Notes: generated by a model from the letters alone, not told the origin. Positions 52,540 to 61,676 are shown, counted from the first letter of the stretch. The stretch: DNA of 64,000 nucleotides from an uncultured Opitutales bacterium (GCA_944389315.1 CALXLX010000003.1:16718-80717), one strand, 5' to 3'. Program-made: numbers and translations.

Positions 52540-53153
52540 TCTTCCTTTGCGGGGTGTCTGGCCGAATTCAACCTAACGCGGAACTTTTCAAGCTCCCTCA
52601 ATACGAGTCCGCAGGGCAGGCCCATTACATTGTCCACATTTCCGCGTATATCCTCTATTATCATGTCGGAGTGCTCCTGTATGCCGTAGGCGCCCGCCTT
52701 GTCCATGACGTCTACAAGCTTCATATATAGGCGTATCGTGTCTGGGGACAGAATCTTAAATTTTACCAGGCTTTCCTCGAAGGCGGACTCTTCCAGCCCC
52801 GAGGCCTTGCAGACCAAAGCTATTGCCGTTATGACCGTATGGGCTTTCCCAGACAAGGCCTCCAATATGCGCACTGCATCTTCGCGGGAGACGGGCTTGC
52901 CGAAGACTTTCCCGTCAAGCACAACCACCGTGTCGGCGCCAAGGACAATGCCTTCGGGAAATTTGTCAGAAACCGCCCTCGCCTTGATGAGGGCATTGCC
53001 CAGCGCCGTCTGGCGCGGAAGCCGCCCTTTTCCGTCAACCTCGTCTGCCCCCGACACCTCAACCCGAAAATCGACGCCCGCATTCTCGAGAAGAAGCTTC
53101 CTCCTCGGAGATGCCGATGCCAAAATTATATTGTTGAAAGCGCCGTCCTTCAC
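52536..53153 (-). CDS. maf: Maf family nucleoside triphosphate pyrophosphatase
   Basis: Maf hydrolyses non-canonical or pyrimidine nucleoside triphosphates. Motifs: ILASASPRRKLLLENAG, GADTVVVLDGKVFGKPVS, AHTVITAIALV and AGAYGIQEHSDMIIEDIRGN. The frame opens at a TTG at 53222 inside the divergent ABC gene. A GTG at 53153 (205 residues) fits the family start better and leaves 16 bases to the ABC start. The gene is the first of the four-gene minus-strand unit. Neither start has a clear Shine-Dalgarno sequence. Confidence 0.9.
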   Translation of the reverse strand: MKDGAFNNIILASASPRRKLLLENAGVDFRVEVSGADEVDGKGRLPRQTALGNALIKARAVSDKFPEGIVLGADTVVVLDGKVFGKPVSREDAVRILEALSGKAHTVITAIALVCKASGLEESAFEESLVKFKILSPDTIRLYMKLVDVMDKAGAYGIQEHSDMIIEDIRGNVDNVMGLPCGLVLRELEKFRVRLNSARHPAKEE

Positions 53154-53169
53154 GTTAAAAAACGTCCGA

Positions 53170-53949
53170 ATGAAAATGAAAAAAACGGTGGAGATTAAAA
53201 ACCTGAGCTTTACGGCTGACAAGGAGATTCTGTCGAATTTAAATTGGGTGTTTCATTCGGGCGAGCGCTGGGTGATACTGGGCGCGAACGGAGCGGGGAA
53301 AACATCGCTCTTATCCACGATATGCGCCTACAATACTCCGAGCTCGGGGGAACTTATCGTCAACGGCAAGAAATACTCCGCATACGACTGGAATCTCGTC
53401 AGGCGGGAAATATCGCTTGTCGGCAGCCATCTCGAGCGTGCCATACGCCCGACGGAGATAGTCCTCGACACCGTTATGAGCGGAAAACTCGCAATGATAA
53501 ACTACTGGGGAAAGCTCGATAAAAAGCTGATAGCCGAGGCAAAGCGCAAACTGGTGTCGCTGGGAATTTCGGATTTGGCCTTCCGCACTTGGGGGCAAAT
53601 CTCGCAGGGCGAACGCAAAAAGGTCCTAATTGCCAGGGCAATGATGATAAAGCCTAAGATTTTGTTCCTCGACGAACCTTGCTCCGGATTGGATCCCCTC
53701 GCCAGGAAGAAATTCCTGCAATTCCTATCCAAGCTTTGCAAGGACTCTAAAATACCCGCCATAGCCATGACAACGCACTATGTGGAGGAAATCCCGCCGT
53801 CATTTACCCATTGCCTGATTCTAAAACAGGGGAAAATATTGGCCGAAGGAAAAATAAGCCAAGTTATGACCTCCGCGAACCTGTCCAAAGCCTACGGGGT
53901 AAAATGCCTGCTCTCGCGTTCAAGAGGGGTATATTCCCTCAAGATATAA
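53170..53949 (+). CDS. Stand-alone ABC transporter ATP-binding protein
   Basis: The 259-residue ATPase shows Walker A ILGANGAGKTSLLS, the Q-loop region REISLVGSHLE, signature ISQGERKKVLIARAM, Walker B ILFLDEPCSGLDP and the H-switch MTTHYVEEI. It is of the ModF/YlmA-like type, with no membrane partner nearby. The start is ATG 53170 or 53176. Its opening lies 16 bases from the maf GTG, so promoters must overlap coding sequence. It ends three bases from the convergent SHD1 peptidase gene, with no terminator between. Confidence 0.92.
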   Translation: MKMKKTVEIKNLSFTADKEILSNLNWVFHSGERWVILGANGAGKTSLLSTICAYNTPSSGELIVNGKKYSAYDWNLVRREISLVGSHLERAIRPTEIVLDTVMSGKLAMINYWGKLDKKLIAEAKRKLVSLGISDLAFRTWGQISQGERKKVLIARAMMIKPKILFLDEPCSGLDPLARKKFLQFLSKLCKDSKIPAIAMTTHYVEEIPPSFTHCLILKQGKILAEGKISQVMTSANLSKAYGVKCLLSRSRGVYSLKI

Positions 53950-53952
53950 AGC

Positions 53953-55164
53953 CTACCTGAATCTAAATTTTAGGCCGTAGGAGGCGTAAAAGTCGCTTAT
54001 GGCCTTCTCCAGCTCGGACTCCTTCCTGCCGTTTAAAAGCTTGGGGTAGGCCTTGGCCGCCATAGATATATATTTGCTCTCGGGCAGAACCTTATCCTCG
54101 TCCATCAGGGCCTCCTCCAAGAAAGACTTCATTACGTCGGGCTCGTTCATGTAAAAATACACAAACAGCATGAAGGCAGCCTCGTAGTTTTCCGCCGCGC
54201 GCGTGGAGTTGTAAAACGTCTTCTGGGGCATGGTCAGAAACTTCTTCAGCGAGGCAACCGCCAACCCCTTGCCCTCGGAAGACTCTCGGAAAAGCATCTT
54301 CTTCATCTTTTCGTCTTTCATGGCAAATTTAAAATGGTCGAAGTACGTTATGTTATTCTTGGTGTATATGCCCCTGCCTATAAACTCTGCAACCCCCTCC
54401 TTGATGGCCGTCGTCCCCCCGGCAAATACAAACATCTGGTGCGCCAGCTCGTGGGCTATGGTTCCCGTGAAGTATACGTAGCCGTCTTTTATGTCTGAGG
54501 ATTTTGGCAGATATTTCGGCTCAACTTTAACATCCTCGTCTACTATCGCGCCCGTCCCCTTGTGGTATGTGTAGGAGTATTTCCCCGCAACATTGCTGTT
54601 GGGAATCTCCGTCACCAATATCTTAAACTTTTCCCCTCCCTCCGCGGACAGTCGCTTTCTGTCCTGGGGCCAGAAGGGCAGCAGCCTTGCGCTCTCGTAC
54701 GCGCTCTCGCATCTCATGGCCAGAAACATCGCGTCCTGCTCGGATATCTTGTTTATCATGTCGAAACGGTAATGGCGGGTATAGAAACGGCCGCGCTTGT
54801 AGTCCCACCTAAAGGCGATAAGATCCTTGTTCAGGCGCAGGGCGGGCCATGTTATGCTCTTGTCGCTCCCTACGGATTTCTCGGACGGGGCATCTCCGTC
54901 GGTAGTCAGCCTCATCTCGTCCTTGTCGGGTTCCTCGAAAAATTCCGGATAGTTTTTCTTAAGATAGTCAACATCATCCTTCGACAGATCTTCTATGGCT
55001 ATGTTTGTCCTGTTCTTATTAGCGTCCACCACAGTTAGGTTCAATTTCGTGCAGCGGAGTATTTGCCCGTCTATCTTTTTCCCGCTTTTGAGTGTCCATA
55101 CCTTTGCGTCGAGGCAGGCAAGCAGGGAAAGCGAAAATACCAATGTCACTATAATGCGTTTCAT
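53953..55164 (-). CDS. Exported SHD1-domain plus HExxH metallopeptidase-like protein
   Basis: From the ATG at 55164 the product has 403 residues. A signal peptide (MKRIIVTLVFSLSLLACLDA) is followed by an SHD1/SLA1-homology-like domain (about 20-72, VWTLKSGKKIDGQIL to LSKDDVDYLKK), a low-complexity linker, and a peptidase region with the zinc motif HELAH in FTGTIAHELAHQMFVFAGG and a nearby glutamate in IKEGVAEFIGRG. This is the DUF1570-like type, a common secreted protein in PVC bacteria. Cleavage specificity is unknown. The frame extends 18 codons further upstream but the signal peptide sets this start. The ABC gene is convergent. Confidence 0.8.
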   Translation of the reverse strand: MKRIIVTLVFSLSLLACLDAKVWTLKSGKKIDGQILRCTKLNLTVVDANKNRTNIAIEDLSKDDVDYLKKNYPEFFEEPDKDEMRLTTDGDAPSEKSVGSDKSITWPALRLNKDLIAFRWDYKRGRFYTRHYRFDMINKISEQDAMFLAMRCESAYESARLLPFWPQDRKRLSAEGGEKFKILVTEIPNSNVAGKYSYTYHKGTGAIVDEDVKVEPKYLPKSSDIKDGYVYFTGTIAHELAHQMFVFAGGTTAIKEGVAEFIGRGIYTKNNITYFDHFKFAMKDEKMKKMLFRESSEGKGLAVASLKKFLTMPQKTFYNSTRAAENYEAAFMLFVYFYMNEPDVMKSFLEEALMDEDKVLPESKYISMAAKAYPKLLNGRKESELEKAISDFYASYGLKFRFR

Positions 55165-55295
55165 CGGCTCTATTAAAATGAATATTCGGGTTTTTCTCAA
55201 CAATATTCTTATCCCCAACTTCGTCGTACGCCCGCGTCTCTTGACGAGCTTAGCAGCTTATGCCAAAACGCCAAAGAAACATATCCCCTAAAAGA

Positions 55296-55335
55296 AAAAC
55301 CGCGCTGGAAAAGAGTGTTCTCCCGCGCGGTTTTT
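55296..55335. terminator. Bidirectional terminator after lpxD
   Basis: AAAACCGCGC (55296-55305) pairs with GCGCGGTTTT (55325-55334), flanked by A and T. It is downstream of lpxD and upstream of the SHD1 gene. Confidence 0.85.
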
Positions 55336-55368
55336 ACGAAAAAAAGATATTCTAATACGATAAGTGCC

Positions 55369-56424
55369 TTAATGCTTGCCGAACACCTTTTTCTCTATGC
55401 CGAGCTTTTCTTCTATGTCCTTGACGCGGGAGAACAACTCGGGAAGCTTTTCCTTTAAAATATCGAGCTTGTGGGCTTTGAGGTAGGGGTAGGCGGGCGT
55501 TCCGCGGATGAACTCCTTGGGGGCGACGTCGCCGTTTATCCCGCTCTGGCCGCCTATCATTGCGCCGTCTCCTATCTTCAGGTGCCCCGCCACGCCGACT
55601 TGTCCGCCCAAGACTGCGTAGTTGCCTATCTTCGTGCTGCCCGAAATGCCCACCTGCGAAACCAACAGCGCGCAGGAACCTATCTGCACATTGTGGGCTA
55701 TCTGGACGAGATTGTCCACCTTGGTGCCCCTGCCTACAACGGTTTTGTCGAAACGCGCCCTGTCTATGCATGTGTTGGCCCCTATGTCCACATCGTCCTC
55801 TATGACCACTATGCCGACCTGCGGAATCTTCTTGTGCTCGCCGTCTATAAGCTGATAGCCGTATCCGTCAGACCCCACCACGGCCCCAGGCTGGAGCCTT
55901 GAACGCTTGCCCAATTTGCAATAGTCCATCAAAACGCTGTTCGGCATCATTATGGCATTCTCGTCTATCTGGGCGGAGGCCCCAACATAGTTGTTTGCCA
56001 TCAGTTTTGCGCCGCGCGCAATGCGCGCCTTCCTGCAGACTACGACATTCGGGCCTATGTACACGCCTTCTTCCACCTCGGCCTCGGGGTCGATTACGGC
56101 GGAAGGATGTATGGAAGGTTTCGGATCCGGCCACAACGCCTTCTCTATTATCGCACATACCTTTGCCAATTCAAAGGAGGGATTGTCCACCCTTATTATC
56201 GCAGCCGCAGGCGGGCATTCGCCCGCGTAGTCGCGGGGAAGCAGTATGGCCCCCGCGTTTGACGTCGGCACGAGATGCGCGTATTTCTTGTTCCCCAAAA
56301 AAGACAAATCGTGCTCGGTTGCGCTCTCGAGACTTGCTATGGAACTGAGCGTCTTTGACGTGTCACCCTCAACGGTGGGTTTGTCGAAGATCTCAAGTAT
56401 GTCGTTTACTGTGTATTGGTGCAT
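55369..56424 (-). CDS. lpxD: UDP-3-O-acylglucosamine N-acyltransferase
   Basis: LpxD transfers the second acyl chain to UDP-3-O-acylglucosamine in lipid A synthesis. The 351-residue protein has an N-terminal uridine-binding domain (DLSFLGNKKY), then a left-handed beta helix of hexapeptides (about 105-320), with GAVVGSDGYGYQL, GIVVIEDDVDIGANTCIDR, the catalytic histidine in LVQIAHNVQIG and VGVAGHLKIGDGA. A short C-terminal helix (LFSRVKDIEEKLG) closes it. Its ATG shares one base with the pgpH stop (TAATG), so it is translationally coupled. It supports an LPS-bearing outer membrane. Confidence 0.97.
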   Translation of the reverse strand: MHQYTVNDILEIFDKPTVEGDTSKTLSSIASLESATEHDLSFLGNKKYAHLVPTSNAGAILLPRDYAGECPPAAAIIRVDNPSFELAKVCAIIEKALWPDPKPSIHPSAVIDPEAEVEEGVYIGPNVVVCRKARIARGAKLMANNYVGASAQIDENAIMMPNSVLMDYCKLGKRSRLQPGAVVGSDGYGYQLIDGEHKKIPQVGIVVIEDDVDIGANTCIDRARFDKTVVGRGTKVDNLVQIAHNVQIGSCALLVSQVGISGSTKIGNYAVLGGQVGVAGHLKIGDGAMIGGQSGINGDVAPKEFIRGTPAYPYLKAHKLDILKEKLPELFSRVKDIEEKLGIEKKVFGKH

Positions 56425-58772
56425 TATCTTTTCCCGAAGTTGCGTTTTGGTTCGTTATTGTATGAAACTCTCGAATGAAGCATGGTAAGCATGGTAAACA
56501 CGAAGCTCCTCTTTATCGTGTCGAGCTGCTCGAGCGTCACGGGGGCATCGTCAAGCTGGCCGTCGTTCATCTTCTGCCTGACTATCTTGTCGACAAGCTC
56601 CTCGACGCTGTGCTGTGTCAGATGCTTCAAAGAACGGCTCGCCGCCTCGCACGAGTCCGCAAGCAGAAGTATCGCTGTTTCCACGCTGCGCGGTTTGCGC
56701 CCCTCGTGCCTGTATGTGTTCTCGTCTATGCCCGCGTCGCGGAGGGCCTGCATGGGCTCGGCCTGGGGATCGCTCAGAGAGGCTGCTATGTTCTGCGCTT
56801 TGTTGTAAAAATACGCGATTATAGATGTGCCGTGATGCTCCTCTATGGCGTCCATCACGGGTTTTGGCATCTTGTTTAGCTTGGCGAGCTCAACGCCCTC
56901 TTTTATATGGCTTTTTATAACCAACGCGCTCATTGAGGGGGTCATGTCGTCGTGGGGATTGCGCGACGCCGACTGGTTTTCCGAGAAGCACTCTGGCTTT
57001 ATCAGCTTGCCTATGTCGTGGTATAGGGCCCCGACTCGGCACTTCAATGGGTTCGCCCCCCTGACCCTGCTTGCCGCATATTCGGCCAGCTGCGCAACCA
57101 TGACGCTGTGGTGGTAGGTGCCTGGCGCCTCCATCTGCAATTTGCTAAGAAGCGGATTGTTGAAATCCGTAAGCTCCAGGAGCGTTATGTTTGAAGATAT
57201 GCCAAATATCTTCTCGACCAAAGGCAAAAGGGCGGTGGCCAATATGCCCATAAGTATTCCAGAGCCCAGCGCCATCAGTGACTGCAACGATATTATCGGG
57301 GCGTCTATGCCCGCGAGCGACCCGAAAATTATGGAGCACACCGCCAGCACCAAGCCGTATATGAATCCTCCCAATATGACCCTCGACCTCGTCTTGGCTC
57401 CGTCGAAGAAATATATGGCAACCAGCGACGATATGAACAGCACTATGAAAAATTCCATGCCCTGCGCGAGCATGAGAGTTGTCAGCGAGCTGAGTATCAA
57501 TGCCATGATGAACCCCATGTACGAGCTGTAGAAAATCACCATGAGAATGGGGCCCAGCATTACCGGGGTGCCGTATATAAAAATGTGCAGCAGCGTGTTG
57601 CCCGACTTGAACATCTCCGCGCTGCCTATATGTATGACGGCCCTCTCCGCCAGCAGGTTGAATATGAAAAGCGCCAGGAACACCGCTATGGTCTTGCCCC
57701 TCTTGTTCGAGCGCGTCTTGCTGACTATTATAAAAAGAGTGCCGCCGCTTATGAGCAGCAGGGAACAGAGGAAATCGTTTATGGCTATGGACAGCTTCTT
57801 GTTGTCGGAGGAGTATTTCTTGTGCATCTCCTCGCGGTAGGCCTTGTACTTTTCCTTTGTAAGATCCGTGACAGGCATGTCTGGGTCGACTATGACCTCT
57901 CCCTCCCTCACCTTTATCACTACAGGGCGCACCCTGTCTCGCAGAAGCTGCTTTTTCTCCGCAGTCTTAACCTCGTCGAACTCGATGTTCGGCCGTATCT
58001 CCTGGTTGAATATGCGGAAGAAAACATAGGAAATTTCGTCGCTTACGCTGCCTATGGAAAATATCTTGCGCTTCAAATCCTCCATGGCCGCGGTCTCGCT
58101 GCGGATCTTTATGCGGGCGGGGGAAACACCCTCCAGTTTAAAGGAGCCGGTGTCGTAATCGGCGAACATCGTGTCGTTATTAGGGTATACTCCGTCCGCA
58201 AGCACCGTCTTGAACCTGAACTTCGACTGGTTGAATATCTCCTCCCTCTGCGAAGGAGTGGTCTTTGCAAGCAGGCATTCTATGTCCTCGGGGCTTATGT
58301 TCAGCGAGGTGTTCTTCTTTATCTCGGCAGAATAGTCCTCCAAAATAGACGCGGACACCTTGCCGTTTTTCTCAAGCGCCTTGTACGACGCCTGCAAATC
58401 GTTCAAGACACTCTCCAGCTTGTCTATGTTTTCCTCCGCCGTGGAAAAGATGCTGTCGTTTATCCTGTATGAGGGCATCGCGCTTTCGGAAACCTGCATT
58501 CTGCGGGTGTCCGTCAGAAGCTTGCTCTCGTAGGAAAAGTCCAGCGCGCTGACAACCTGCGCGGGCGCCTTCCCCCCCGCGGATGTTATAAGGGGAGGAA
58601 GTATCTTCGGCATGCCGGCAAAAGCAATCAGGTATGTCACGCACGACATCACCGCTATCATGAAAAGTATGAAAAACGTCTTGGCGCGCCTCTTACTGTG
58701 CGCGGCGGCGTCGTCGCCAAGCTTGCGCTTGACGCTTTCGGCCCTGTATCCGTCTCTGCCGAGTATAGACAT
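56424..58772 (-). CDS. pgpH: PgpH-like cyclic-di-AMP phosphodiesterase (7TM-HD)
   Basis: The 782-residue protein has an N-terminal helix (about 31-55), a large extracytoplasmic 7TMR-HDED domain (about 60-330), seven membrane helices (about 340-520) and a cytoplasmic HD domain. The HD core is recognisable in PGTYHHSVMVAQLAEYAA, VGALYHDIGKL, DAIEEHHGTSI and LLLADSCEAASRSLKHL. Relatives (YqfF/PgpH) degrade c-di-AMP to pApA. Its coupling to lpxD and phoH is noteworthy; phoH-HD-type gene neighbourhoods are common. No diadenylate cyclase is in the window. Confidence 0.9.
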   Translation of the reverse strand: MSILGRDGYRAESVKRKLGDDAAAHSKRRAKTFFILFMIAVMSCVTYLIAFAGMPKILPPLITSAGGKAPAQVVSALDFSYESKLLTDTRRMQVSESAMPSYRINDSIFSTAEENIDKLESVLNDLQASYKALEKNGKVSASILEDYSAEIKKNTSLNISPEDIECLLAKTTPSQREEIFNQSKFRFKTVLADGVYPNNDTMFADYDTGSFKLEGVSPARIKIRSETAAMEDLKRKIFSIGSVSDEISYVFFRIFNQEIRPNIEFDEVKTAEKKQLLRDRVRPVVIKVREGEVIVDPDMPVTDLTKEKYKAYREEMHKKYSSDNKKLSIAINDFLCSLLLISGGTLFIIVSKTRSNKRGKTIAVFLALFIFNLLAERAVIHIGSAEMFKSGNTLLHIFIYGTPVMLGPILMVIFYSSYMGFIMALILSSLTTLMLAQGMEFFIVLFISSLVAIYFFDGAKTRSRVILGGFIYGLVLAVCSIIFGSLAGIDAPIISLQSLMALGSGILMGILATALLPLVEKIFGISSNITLLELTDFNNPLLSKLQMEAPGTYHHSVMVAQLAEYAASRVRGANPLKCRVGALYHDIGKLIKPECFSENQSASRNPHDDMTPSMSALVIKSHIKEGVELAKLNKMPKPVMDAIEEHHGTSIIAYFYNKAQNIAASLSDPQAEPMQALRDAGIDENTYRHEGRKPRSVETAILLLADSCEAASRSLKHLTQHSVEELVDKIVRQKMNDGQLDDAPVTLEQLDTIKRSFVFTMLTMLHSRVSYNNEPKRNFGKR

Positions 58773-58773
58773 A

Positions 58774-59733
58774 TTATATCTCCTCCCCGTTGTAGGCGGC
58801 GTACGCCTGTATTATCTTCGAGACCAAGGGGTGCCTTACCACATCGGCCTTGTCAAACCTGAAAATATCTATCCCGTCTATCCCGGCGAGAACCTCTGCG
58901 GCGCCTTTGAGCCCCGAGCGTTTGTTGCGTGGCAAATCGACCTGGGTGACGTCTCCCGTCACCACCATGCGTGAATTTTCCCCCAGCCTTGTCAGAAACA
59001 TCATCATCTGTTCCATGGTTGTGTTCTGGGCCTCGTCCAATATTATGAAGGCGTTTGACAAGGTCCTGCCTCTCATATACGCCAGCGGGGCGATTTCAAC
59101 GGCGCGCTTTTCCATCAGCTTAGCAGTCTCCTCCGCGCCGAGCATGTCGTATAAGGCGTCGTAAAGCGGACGCAAATAGGGCAGCAACTTCTCCTGAAGA
59201 TCCCCCGGGAGAAACCCAAGCGCCTCTCCCGCCTCGACCGCCGGACGCGTGAGTATTATCCTCTCCACAACCTTATTCTGCAAAGCCCTCAGCGCCGAAG
59301 CCACCGCCAAATAGGTCTTTCCCGTGCCCGCCGGGCCTATCCCTATGACGATATCGTTGGACTCCATGGACTGGAGATAACGCTTCTGGTTTATGTTCTT
59401 TGGAACAACGCTCTTTCTCTTGAAGGAATATACTATTGGATTCTTGAAAAGCGCGCGCACGTCGTCCGCCCCGCCTGAGGATATCTTCCTCATCACAGAC
59501 TCGTAGTCGGACTGCCCAAACCTCAATCCCTGGGCGCGGGCGTCCGCCAACAGGCGGAAAAATTCCGCAGCCTTCTCAACCCCGTCGGGATCCTCTCCCG
59601 AAATGCTTATCCACGCCTCCCTTGTGACGATTTTCACCCCGAAACAACTCTCCGCAGCGTCAAGATTTTTCTGTGAATCCCTGTATAGCTCCGATACCTG
59701 TCTGGGAGTTTCAAAAGTTAAGATTTTTTCCAT
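58774..59733 (-). CDS. phoH: PhoH-like ATPase
   Basis: The 319-residue P-loop NTPase of the PhoH family shows an N-terminal KH-like region (about 1-90), Walker A in IGIGPAGTGKTYLAVA, RIILTRPAVEAGEALGFLPG, Walker B in AFIILDEAQNTT, and RMVVTGDVTQVDLPRNKRSG. It is implicated in RNA metabolism, often with ybeY. Here it precedes pgpH by one base and is upstream in the operon phoH-pgpH-lpxD. The HIT gene starts about 50 bases upstream of it on the same strand. Confidence 0.96.
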   Translation of the reverse strand: MEKILTFETPRQVSELYRDSQKNLDAAESCFGVKIVTREAWISISGEDPDGVEKAAEFFRLLADARAQGLRFGQSDYESVMRKISSGGADDVRALFKNPIVYSFKRKSVVPKNINQKRYLQSMESNDIVIGIGPAGTGKTYLAVASALRALQNKVVERIILTRPAVEAGEALGFLPGDLQEKLLPYLRPLYDALYDMLGAEETAKLMEKRAVEIAPLAYMRGRTLSNAFIILDEAQNTTMEQMMMFLTRLGENSRMVVTGDVTQVDLPRNKRSGLKGAAEVLAGIDGIDIFRFDKADVVRHPLVSKIIQAYAAYNGEEI

Positions 59734-59780
59734 CTCAAAAAATTAACGGTTGTCGGCATAAAATCCCGCAATGGCGCATG

Positions 59781-60260
59781 TCAGGCGAAGCTTACGAGCC
59801 TTTCCCAGAGAGTGTCCATAGCTTCGGGCAAAACCCTCGTGTTTGCGATGACGGGCATAAAGTTCGTGTCGCCGTCCCATCTGGGGACTACATGGCAATG
59901 CAGGTGCGATGGTATCCCGGCCCCCGCCTTCGCCCCTAAATTGAATCCTATATTGAACGCATCGGGATTGAGCGCCTTCTTCAATATATCCTCGGCCTTT
60001 ATCACGGCCTCGAAAAACTCCGCGCGCTCCTCCCCGGTCAGATCGCTCAAGTCGGCCACGGCGCGGTAGGGCACGACGAGAAGATGCCCGCCGTTATAGG
60101 GAAACTTGTTCATTACTATATAGCAAAGTTTGCCGCGCCAGACAATGTGTACGGCCTTGTCGTCCTGTTTGGGAATATCAAGAAATGGGTCCGAACTTCT
60201 CTTGCAGTCGTTATTTGCCTTTATATAAGGCATTCTCCAATATGCATGTAGCCTATCCAT
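59781..60260 (-). CDS. HIT family nucleotide hydrolase/phosphorylase
   Basis: From the ATG at 60260 the protein has 159 residues. The HIT motif is SHLHCHVVPRWDGD (H-x-H-x-H-x-x-P), with NKFPYNGGHLLVVPYR and LNPDAFNIGFNLG preceding. The conserved opening MDRLHAYWRMPYI matches many family members. The frame continues 39 codons upstream to another ATG at 60377 without known similarity. Members cleave diadenosine polyphosphates, AMP-amidates or similar. It precedes phoH by 47 bases and could share its transcript. Confidence 0.88.
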   Translation of the reverse strand: MDRLHAYWRMPYIKANNDCKRSSDPFLDIPKQDDKAVHIVWRGKLCYIVMNKFPYNGGHLLVVPYRAVADLSDLTGEERAEFFEAVIKAEDILKKALNPDAFNIGFNLGAKAGAGIPSHLHCHVVPRWDGDTNFMPVIANTRVLPEAMDTLWERLVSFA

Positions 60261-60475
60261 TTGCGGTACAATTAGAGTAGCGTTGGAAATCTTTGTCAAG
60301 CCTTTGGATTCGGACAAAAACGCCTCCTTATAATTAAAAAATTGGAAAACTTTACCGTTAGACTTAGTCTCCAACATTTTTCATATCGCAACTTCTTCTG
60401 ATTGCCGTCCGTAAAAAGCCCAAATTTGGATAAAATTTCAAATGCCATTTGAAAAAAATGTATGAAAAGTCAATT

Positions 60476-60506
60476 TTGTCCCATAAAGTTGGCGTTTGTG
60501 TATAAT
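60476..60506 (+). promoter_or_regulatory. Possible promoter upstream of the PEP-CTERM pseudogene
   Basis: A perfect TATAAT at 60501-60506 is preceded by TTGTCC (60476-60481) with a 19-base spacer, longer than ideal. It is about 80 bases upstream of the pseudogene's first ATG, in the AT-rich 200 bases between it and the HIT gene. Confidence 0.4.
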
Positions 60507-60584
60507 ATAAAATAGCATTTTAGTTCGACGTTATCTTTGTCCGCAATTTAGTTGTAAATTAATTGAATAAAGCCAATTTGGTAT

Positions 60585-61435
60585 ATGAAAGCAAAAATAC
60601 TTACAATAACTGCTGTATTCCTCACTCATGGCGCAAGCTACAACCTAATATTGGTAAATAGTTTATTTACAGAAGCGGGCAACTGGTATCTGGATTTTGA
60701 CGGGCAAACGCCCGCTGACTATTGCCCAGAATTCGCAATATATTAATATGCAGTTTAGAAAGAACGGCAGAAACGTTAAATGCAAACTACGTAAACGTCT
60801 CTGCCGGCACTGGCGGTTTTTATTCCTTAAATATAGGCTCTACCGATATAGGAGGCATGATAACTCTCGGCGGCAATGCCGTCATAAACGCCTCTACCAA
60901 TATCAATACCGGAGCAACCTTCAACCTATCCTATTACAATGGCAGTTATACTGTAACGGCGAAGGGTATGCCCGGCAATAGGGAGAAATGGTCGATAAAG
61001 TATCCTCATCAAAGATTGTGTTTTTAGTACTCTACGGCGATGCCGTAGGTCTCGTAAAAGCGGCGATGGTCTCCTGAAGAAGCAACGAAGCACTCCTCTA
61101 ATGCTAGTTGGCATAAATTCCGCGGCTGAGCTTGACCAGATAATTCTAAGCGGAGAGTTGACGAAGGATTCTAGCGACGCGGAGGGTCTGTACAACTTCA
61201 GCTTTAGGATAACGAATGGCGACATAGTCAGGCCGAAGTTTACGCTGCTGGTAACCTCTCCTTTTCCTGCGGACGGCTTATCCGCGAGCTTCAATATAAG
61301 AGAGGACTGCTACGCCAAGCATATACGTCAGGGCAACACCGTATATGCCAAGATAATTCCCGAGCCGTGGACCCATGCTGCGATATTTGGCTTATGGCGC
61401 TTGTCGCGGCGGCATGCCTGCACAGAAGAAAATAA
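60585..61435 (+). pseudogene. Degenerate PEP-CTERM beta-repeat protein gene
   Basis: The remnants are collinear with a PEP-CTERM surface protein. ATG 60585 gives a signal peptide (MKAKILTITAVFLTHGAS) and NWYLDFDGQTPADY, stopping at 60744. In another frame, 60722-61027 gives LNANYVNVSAGTGGFYSLNI and NAVINASTNINTGATFNLSY. In a third frame, from about 61125, reads YNFSFRITNGDIVRPKFTLL and then IPEPWTHAAIFG, the PEP-CTERM start. One base more is needed to enter MALVAAACLHRRK, ending at TAA 61433. At least three frameshifts are thus present. The PEP motif, helix and basic tail identify the family, whose products are sorted by an exosortase. Confidence 0.8.
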
Positions 61436-61456
61436 GGATATAATCCGTCCTTTTAA

Positions 61457-61489
61457 AAAGGCCCCGTTTCATGCGGGGGGCTTTTTTTT
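61457..61489 (+). terminator. Probable rho-independent terminator
   Basis: GGCCCCG (61460-61466) pairs imperfectly with CGGGGGGC (61474-61481) and eight T follow. It insulates the large beta-repeat gene from the pseudogene. Confidence 0.65.
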
Positions 61490-61610
61490 GTTGCAAGACG
61501 CAGCCTTGCAAGTTTTGCGCGCAACTGATGCGCAGGCATCAAAAAATTGCATAAAAGTCAAAATAGAGCATGGATTTATCATATATTGCATCAATTCCGC
61601 ATTTTTTAAT

Positions 61611-61639
61611 TTGACGGCTGTTTTCCCGAAATTTAGCAT
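61611..61639 (+). promoter_or_regulatory. Probable promoter of the beta-repeat protein gene
   Basis: TTGACG (61611-61616, one base from consensus) and TAGCAT (61634-61639, two bases off) are separated by 17 bases. The start codon lies 38 bases after the -10. Confidence 0.5.
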
Positions 61640-61676
61640 AAGTATATACAAAATAACAACACATACAGGCAAAACG

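Noticed and set aside
57585..58472. A 295-codon plus-strand frame inside pgpH
   Set aside because: It is antisense to the 7TM-HD gene, with a low-complexity Tyr/Val/Arg product typical of shadow frames.
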